Positions 16,188 through 20,461 of a stretch of 20,461 nt of DNA are shown piece by piece. Both the position numbers and the translations under genes were made by a program. The stretch comes from JAEUIA01 sp034440255 (GTDB taxonomy: Bacteria > Planctomycetota > UBA1135 > GCA-002686595), in assembly GCA_034440255.1 (NCBI GenBank), contig JAWXBU010000059.1, positions 1 to 20,461 on the forward strand, given 5' to 3'. Numbering within the stretch: position 1 is the stretch's first letter; the number at the start of each line of letters is the position of its first letter. Below the pieces are notes generated by a model. That model saw only the letters and a program-made list of their open reading frames with translations. It was not told the origin of the DNA and searched no databases.

Positions 16188-16345
16188 AGCGGCCGGCGCT
16201 GCCACTTCTGATGGGACATCCATGCGCAGGGCACTCTGAGCATCTGCCCACGCCCCTCGCGCGCTCCTCCGTGCCGGATGCTCGCGCGGTCAGACAGGAC
16301 GGCGCACAAGCTGTCGTCGGTGCAGGCAAGATCTGGACTCACCCA

Positions 16346-16378
16346 TTGACACTCTATGGGTGTGCGGTGTACCCCTAG
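16346..16378 (+). promoter_or_regulatory. Promoter with an overlapping palindromic operator upstream of the PadR gene
   Basis: TTGACA at 16346-16351 is a consensus -35 element; a -10 would fall near 16369-16375, where no strong match is seen. Just downstream of the -35 lies an interrupted palindrome, CTATGGGT (16354-16361), nine bases, ACCCCTAG (16371-16378), matching at seven of eight pairs. Its place across the -10 region and next to a PadR gene suggests autoregulation. Confidence 0.5.
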
Positions 16379-16396
16379 TCCAACAAGGGGAATCTC

Positions 16397-16744
16397 ATGC
16401 CGAACCAAGAACTCGATCTGCCGCCTGGAGCGCTCGAACTCCTGGTGTTGAAGGTCCTGACGCGCGGTCCGATGCACGGTTACGCAATCGTGCGCGCGAT
16501 CCAGGAGCGCGGCGCGGAGCCGTTGCGTATCGAGGAAGGCACGCTCTATCCCGCGCTCCACCGCATGGAGCGGCGCGACTTGCTGAGCAGCGAGTGGGGA
16601 GTCTCCGAGTCGAACCGCCGCGCCAAGTTCTATCGCCTCACGCCCACGGGCCGTGCGGCGTTGAAAGAGCAGGAATCCGCGTGGCGTCGGGTCAGCGAAG
16701 CCGTCGGTCGCGTGCTCGATACGCCGAACAAGAAATGGGCGTGA
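16397..16744 (+). CDS. PadR family transcriptional regulator
   Basis: Encodes 115 aa, a typical length for short PadR regulators. The winged helix reads LPPGALELLVLKVLTRGPMH (9-28), HGYAIVRAIQER and EEGTLYPALHRMERRDLL, then the wing YRLTPTGRAAL. Most are repressors that bind palindromes near their own promoter. AAGGGGA lies six bases before ATG 16397. Its stop is one base before the next ATG, so the downstream membrane protein is probably translationally coupled and co-regulated. In Acidobacteria and planctomycetes this small PadR type commonly precedes MacB-like permeases carrying a 'permease prefix' domain. Confidence 0.95.
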   Translation: MPNQELDLPPGALELLVLKVLTRGPMHGYAIVRAIQERGAEPLRIEEGTLYPALHRMERRDLLSSEWGVSESNRRAKFYRLTPTGRAALKEQESAWRRVSEAVGRVLDTPNKKWA

Positions 16745-16745
16745 C

Positions 16746-17870
16746 ATGAGTGCCCTTCTCGAACGACTCGGCCTATTCGCGCGCGCGCCGGACACACGAT
16801 CGTTGGCGGAGATAGCCGGCGACATCGACGCCGAGCTCGCGTTCCACGTCGAAGAGACGGCACGCGAACTGGTTGCCGGTGGACTCGTGCCTGAGGAAGC
16901 ACACGCCGAAGCGCTGCGGCGATTCGGTGACTACGGACGGATTCGCCGCGAGTGCGCGCGGACGCAGATGGGAGAAAGAATCATGATGCAACGCGTTCAA
17001 GTGGTCTTGACGGCACTCCTGATCGTGGCCGTCGGCGTGCTTCTGTGGTCGAACCATGAAGCACGCGCGTCGATGAGCGCGGAGCGTGCTGCGAGCATGG
17101 CGATGATCGCGCGAATCGAAGAGCAACTGGCGAGTCGGTCGCCGCAACCAGAGCTGCTCGATGGGCTGCCCGCCGTCCGTGGTCCCGCACAAGTGCCAGA
17201 CGATTCGGGCGAGTACCTCGACCCCAGCGGGAAGTCCGTGGATCGCACGGCAGCTGTCACCTCTTGGATCAGCACGTTTCGACAACAGTCCGACAACTGG
17301 CGTCACGGATTGAAGCAAGCAGATCGACTGGCTGCGCTGCCCGGGTCTCAGGGGGTCGAGATCCTGTCACGGATTTACCCGACGCTGTCGACCGCGCACC
17401 GCGAGCAGATCTTCAAGCCCTTCGTGTTCGACGGTGGACATCGGGACGCAGTCGAAGTGCTGGCTCTAGGATTACTGGACGGCACCAATTCCGTGCGTGA
17501 ACGCGCCGCCCTGTACTTGGAGACGTACGCGTGGAAGAACCTCATGTATGGCGGTGTTGCTGACACATGGCTCGCTGAATGGCGCGACAGGCCCGTGGCC
17601 GAAGTCCTACGCGCGAACGCGACTGCGTGGGCGCGCGAGTTTGGAGGCGTGGCCGCCATGTACGAGCAAATTCCAGCAGGGCACCCTACAAGACTTCTAG
17701 AGATCATCGACCATGTGCGGCCCGAGGTCTTCGCCACGGCCGGTGTCGATCTGGCGGCCATCCTGCGCGAGAACGGTATCGATCGCTTGACGAGCGAGCA
17801 GCTCCGGTTGCTGTCGCCGAGCGATCGCGAGCGTGTCGAAATCGTGCAGTCGTGGTGCCGCGCGAAGTAG
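16746..17870 (+). CDS. Membrane protein with permease-prefix-like N-terminus but no permease domain
   Basis: Encodes 374 aa. Residues 1-78 (helices including LAEIAGDIDAELAFHVEETA and EEAHAEALRRFGDYGRIRRE) match the cytoplasmic 'permease prefix domain 1' usually found ahead of MacB/FtsX-type ABC permeases and paired with PadR regulators. A single membrane helix follows (about 84-102, VVLTALLIVAVGVLLW), then a short coiled coil (about 104-130). The rest is a roughly 240-residue soluble, mostly helical domain outside the membrane (DNWRHGLKQADRLAALPGSQ, DAVEVLALGLLDGTNSVRER). I do not recognise it; HEAT-like helical repeats are possible. No FtsX helices and no ATPase gene are present nearby. It may sense or modulate an envelope process under PadR control. 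Confidence 0.75.
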   Translation: MSALLERLGLFARAPDTRSLAEIAGDIDAELAFHVEETARELVAGGLVPEEAHAEALRRFGDYGRIRRECARTQMGERIMMQRVQVVLTALLIVAVGVLLWSNHEARASMSAERAASMAMIARIEEQLASRSPQPELLDGLPAVRGPAQVPDDSGEYLDPSGKSVDRTAAVTSWISTFRQQSDNWRHGLKQADRLAALPGSQGVEILSRIYPTLSTAHREQIFKPFVFDGGHRDAVEVLALGLLDGTNSVRERAALYLETYAWKNLMYGGVADTWLAEWRDRPVAEVLRANATAWAREFGGVAAMYEQIPAGHPTRLLEIIDHVRPEVFATAGVDLAAILRENGIDRLTSEQLRLLSPSDRERVEIVQSWCRAK

Positions 17871-17883
17871 ACGCTCGAGACCT

Positions 17884-17921
17884 GCGGTGAACGTCGACAG
17901 CGTGCACCCGACGTTCACTGC
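17884..17921. terminator. 13-bp hairpin after the PadR operon
   Basis: GCGGTGAACGTCG (17884-17896) pairs with CGACGTTCACTGC (17909-17921), with one G-U pair and a 12-nt loop. It begins 13 bases after the stop of the membrane-protein gene. No T-run follows. The position suits a 3'-end structure for the PadR operon, ahead of the hydrolase gene. Confidence 0.55.
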
Positions 17922-17966
17922 CAGATCTCAATCCCGCACTGAAACTCAACGACCGGAGATCGATCG

Positions 17967-19280
17967 ATGATTCTCACACTTGCCTTCGTCTCACTGGTTG
18001 CGTTCTCGAAGCCTCCGATTCCTGCCGCCGAGGCGAACCTGTTCCGGGCGGCGCTCACCGAAGCGTTGGCGGATCCCGAGTCGAATCGCGCTAAGCTCGT
18101 CGCGCAAGCCAAAGCGCTCGAGGCCAAATTCGCGTTGCCTAGTTTGATGAAGGCGCTGCGCGAAGGTCCCAAGCTTGCGGCTGGCGCTCCCAAGCCGCGC
18201 ACGGTCGGGGGCTCGAAGTAGAAGCTCGAAAAGGTGGGCGACGTCACCGTCGGCTTCCGGTTCGCGAGCGGCAAGGACACGTTCGGTTACGTCGTCGCGA
18301 TCCCGAAGTCCTACGACCCGACGAAGCCAGCGCCGCTCGTCGTCGATCCGGGTCGTGGATCCGGCGCGGGCAAGACGTTGGCGGAGAAGGCCGACTTCGT
18401 GGCGTACTTTCGCAATGGGGCAGACAATGCCGGGTTGCGAGACGCGCTGGTCGTGCGCACGGAAATCATCGAGCAGATCGGCGCCGACGGAATGAAGGGC
18501 GCGCGCCCCGAGGACGACGTGTGCGTCGTGTTCGACGACTTGTTCCGCGACCTGACGTCGCGTTTCGCCATCGATCCTGACCGGATCTATGTCGCGGGCA
18601 TCTCACAGACCGGGTTTTGGGCCTGGTTCCTCGGACGCGCGCGACCCGATCGACTCGCGGGGATCGCGCCGATTTCGGCCGTGACCTGGCAGGTCGACAA
18701 GTATCTCGACTGCTTCGCCAACCTTCCGGTGTACGTCGTGCACGGCGACGAGGATCCGATCTGCAAGGTCGAACAACCGCGCAAGACGACTCAATTACTG
18801 AAGGCTCAGGGCTACCCCGTGACCTACGTCGAGATCGCAGGCGGCGAACACGGCGGCCTCGTGTTCGGTCGCATGTCCGAGGCGCTCGGTGCGTTGGGCA
18901 AGACTCCGCGCCATCCTTGGCCCAAGCACGTGCGCCGAGCAATCTCCACGATGAATCAGCCGTACGCATACTGGATCACGGTCACGAAGCTCGAGAAGGA
19001 CGGCGACGGTCGCGCAGTGAGCGCACAGGCCGCGACGATCGACGCGCAAATCGATGGCCAGTCAGTCCAGATCACATCGGCGGGGATCGACGCGATCGAA
19101 CTGTCGCTCGACTCCGAACTGCTCGATGTCACGAAGCCCGTCGATGTCGTGTGGAACGGCAAGAAGTCGCACTCCGGCGTGATCGAGCCGAGCTTCGCGT
19201 CCGCCGTCGAACTCGCGCTTGCGAAATCCGACGTGCGCGGCGTCGGTCCAGCGCGTCTTGCGCTCCGAGCTCCTCACTGA
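17967..19280 (+). pseudogene. Secreted alpha/beta hydrolase interrupted by an in-frame TAG
   Basis: ATG 17967 follows GGAG by eight bases and starts an exported protein (MILTLAFVSLVAFSKPPIPA). The frame runs to TAG at 18219-18221 after 84 codons, then continues in the same frame as KLEKVGDVTVGF to TGA at 19278-19280, 437 codons in total. The downstream part is an esterase/peptidase-like alpha/beta hydrolase: VDPGRGSGAG, nucleophile GISQTGFW (Ser213 of the joined frame; the last position is Thr instead of Gly), acid site HGDEDP and His in GGEHGGLVF, then a C-terminal beta domain. GTG 18234 could start the second part, but the product would lack the export signal. Otherwise the coding character is unbroken, so the stop is a recent mutation, a sequence error or a readthrough site. 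Confidence 0.75.
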
Positions 19281-19578
19281 GTGGGAACGCGCACTCGCGG
19301 TACGGCCGAAAACGGGGCTCGCACGCGAGTTCCAGGTGGGGACGATCGCGCGCGAGGGCACCGTCGGTGATGCAGGCCCTGTGCGCCGCCGTGAAACGGA
19401 CCCCGCGATCCGCTCACGATCACCCGTTTGGAGCGAAACCGGGCCCACAGTGCGAAGTTGCAGTTCGTGAACCTCACAGTCCGACATTCCTTCTCATACT
19501 GTGAGGATCGCAGCGACGGTCGGCCCTGTCAGCGACCGGCGGACGCAAAATCACTCGACAAGAAAGTACGACGCACTC
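19281..19578. other. Intergenic leader of the thioredoxin-like gene
   Basis: No coding frame is convincing in these 298 bases. The hydrolase frame ends at 19280 and the thioredoxin-like gene starts at 19579. The notable element is the CCTCACAGT/ACTGTGAGG inverted repeat, listed separately. Confidence 0.4.
19472..19506 (+). promoter_or_regulatory. 9-bp inverted repeat upstream of the thioredoxin-like gene
   Basis: CCTCACAGT (19472-19480) and ACTGTGAGG (19498-19506) are exact reverse complements separated by 17 bases, 72 bases before ATG 19579. The spacing puts the two half-sites about 2.5 helical turns apart (26 bp), so a dimeric regulator site or an RNA hairpin in the leader are both possible. 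CATACT at 19495-19500 resembles a -10 element, without a good -35. Confidence 0.4.
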
Positions 19579-20316
19579 ATGAAACCTACACCGAAGAGAC
19601 GCTTGCTCCCGGCCTTCGCCTTATTGACGATCGCTGTTGGAGCGTACGCGTCGACCGCCACGGCTCTGTCCACGATCGGCGATCCGAAGACGGACGAACC
19701 GAAGAAGGAAGAGCCGAAGAAAGGCGAAGTGAAGAAGGACGAAGCGTGGCCGACCGCCGAGAGCGGAACGAAGGCCGAGATCGGCAAGCTCGCGATCGAC
19801 TTCACGCTCAAGGACATCGACGGCAAAGACGTGAAGCTCTCGAGCTTCAAGGGCAAGACGATCGTCCTCGAATGGTTCAGCCCGGGCTGTCCCGCGTGCA
19901 AATTCGCGTACGGCAAGGACGGCCCGCTGAAGGAGCAACACGCGCGCCTCACCAAAGAGGGCGTCGTGTGGCTCTCCATGAACTCTGAAGACAGCGCACG
20001 TCCGGCCTCGACGGTCGAGGCGAACAAGGCATTCCTCGAGAAGTACAAGGTCGACCCGCGCATCGTGCTCGATCCGTCGGGCAGCGTGGGCAAGGCTTAC
20101 GGCGCGAAGACGACGCCGCACATGTTCGTGATCGATGCGAAGGGCATGCTCATCTATCAGGGCGCTCTCGACAACGCACCTGGCGGTGAGGTCGAGAAGG
20201 ACGCGAAACTGATCAACTACGTCGACGCCGCTCTGAAGGAGGTCGCTGCTGGCAAACCGGTGACGACACCGAAGACGACGTCCTATGGTTGAGGCGTCAA
20301 GTACAAGAAGTCGTAG
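19579..20316 (+). CDS. Secreted thioredoxin-like (redoxin) protein, candidate selenoprotein
   Basis: The conventional frame is 237 aa and stops at TGA 20290-20292; the coordinates here include the readthrough extension to TAG 20314-20316 (245 aa with Sec at 238). An N-terminal helix (RRLLPAFALLTIAVGAYAST) exports or anchors the protein, followed by a Lys/Glu/Pro-rich linker (about 35-56). The redoxin domain (about 68-220) has IDFTLKDIDGKDV, EWFSPGCPACKF with the redox pair Cys104/Cys107, GAKTTPHMFVID with the cis-Pro at 180, and YQGALDN. Family members, as I remember them, end in a conserved PYGC(S/G)VKY; here TTSYG is followed by TGA and then GVKYKKS. So TGA sits at the Cys. A likely SECIS hairpin follows. 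If it is not recoded, the gene has merely lost eight C-terminal residues. Confidence 0.85.
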
Positions 20317-20461
20317 TTACGACTTCCAGAACAGAACCGCGCGGTGAGCAGCAACGCTAGCCGCGCGGGATAGTGGCCCGCTTCGCTGTTGATTCGTATG
20401 TCGAGAAAATCACGCACGAACCGCAACCGCCGGCAAATCCATTCGTCTTGATCCTTGGGGC
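20283..20461 (-). CDS. Possible partial gene entering from the right edge
   Basis: A minus-strand frame is open from the right edge to TAG at 20283-20285, giving 58 codons that include DEWICRRLRFVRDFLDIRIN and GHYPARLALLLTARFC and end in YDFLYLTPQP. Composition is protein-like, with mixed hydrophobic, aromatic and charged residues, but third-position GC is lower than in neighbouring genes. It would be the C-terminal end of a convergent gene whose last codons overlap the end of the thioredoxin-like gene. I do not recognise it, and an accidental open frame is quite possible. Confidence 0.3.
   Translation of the reverse strand, partial: PKDQDEWICRRLRFVRDFLDIRINSEAGHYPARLALLLTARFCSGSRNYDFLYLTPQP
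20290..20292 (+). other. Candidate UGA selenocysteine codon
   Basis: In-frame TGA at codon 238 of the thioredoxin-like gene replaces the Cys of the C-terminal YG-C-(S/G)-VKY motif. The reading frame and the motif continue for seven codons to TAG. Cys-to-TGA exchange in a thiol-redox protein is the classical sign of selenocysteine. One base change from TGC or TGT would look the same. Confidence 0.5.
20307..20326 (+). promoter_or_regulatory. Bacterial SECIS-like stem-loop downstream of the UGA
   Basis: GAAGTCGT (20307-20314) pairs perfectly with ACGACTTC (20319-20326), leaving an AGUU loop at 20315-20318. The loop begins 22 bases after the UGA and has G in its first two positions. As I recall, bacterial SECIS elements require a loop 16-37 nt after UGA and a G among the first two loop bases. 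It overlaps the final TAG. A transcript-end hairpin is the alternative. Confidence 0.45.
20337..20368. terminator. GC-rich hairpin near the right edge
   Basis: CCGCGCGG occurs at 20337-20344 and again at 20361-20368; being self-complementary, the copies pair across a 16-base interval that itself holds GAGC/GCT. It lies 21 bases after the last TAG of the thioredoxin-like frame. No T-run follows. It may end that transcript, and it weakens the need to read the preceding hairpin as the terminator. Confidence 0.4.

Noticed and set aside
18219..18221. TAG as a pyrrolysine codon
   Set aside because: TAG ends other genes here (4007-4009, 17868-17870), and nothing links this hydrolase or lineage to pyrrolysine.
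1..20461. Alternative genetic code with TGA as Trp
   Set aside because: Many genes with clear family lengths end at TGA and use TGG for conserved Trp residues.

Overview
The window looks like chromosomal DNA from a high-GC planctomycete. The best evidence is two damaged secreted-protein genes (about 5930-7030 and 9907-10565). Both end in a Cys-rich C-terminal module closing on 'YQ..YR...LC...(N/D)M..GL.I.W.P', which I associate with marine Planctomycetota of the Poly30/Pla163 type. Lys/Glu/Pro-rich linkers and a planctomycete-style secreted hydrolase fit the same picture. The lineage is an inference from memory, not a database result. No rRNA, tRNA, CRISPR array or insertion sequence was recognised.

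Layout, left to right: a gene-poor edge with a possible dockerin-like remnant (237-399, minus); a DUF3634-type membrane protein (400-726, minus); a Tat-exported aldo/keto reductase (1225-2277, minus); a divergent B12-binding radical SAM protein (2486-4009, plus); a large polytopic membrane protein (4098-5939, plus); a truncated, nonsense-interrupted beta-propeller gene (5930-7030, plus); a convergent hypothetical gene (7082-7903, minus); a beta-lactamase-family serine hydrolase (7962-9431, plus); a small two-helix membrane protein (9490-9849, minus); a frameshifted FG-GAP repeat gene (9907-10565, plus); a 45-nt near-perfect palindrome; recN (10684-12510, plus); a 566-nt convergent gap with nested hairpins; a DUF6717-type gene (13077-13466, minus); a TetR regulator (13550-14212, minus); a DUF1801 protein (14507-14965, plus); prolyl aminopeptidase (15219-16187, plus); a PadR regulator with a coupled membrane protein (16397-17870, plus); a secreted alpha/beta hydrolase split by an in-frame TAG (17967-19280, plus); and a secreted thioredoxin-like protein (19579 onward, plus).

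The most interesting signal is at the right end. The thioredoxin-like frame reaches TGA at 20290-20292, exactly where this family usually has the Cys of a conserved C-terminal 'YGC(S/G)VKY' motif. The frame continues after the TGA with GVKY and ends at TAG 20314-20316. An 8-bp hairpin with an AGUU loop begins 14 nt after the TGA, with its loop 22 nt downstream. This is the layout of a bacterial selenocysteine codon plus SECIS element, so the protein is a candidate selenoprotein. A simple Cys-to-stop mutation is the main alternative.

The other theme is decay of genes for exported proteins: one nonsense codon at an expected Trp, one out-of-frame chimera and one in-frame TAG, while housekeeping and regulatory genes nearby are intact. 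Several genes are followed by strong inverted repeats without T-tracts, probably this genome's usual 3'-end signal.
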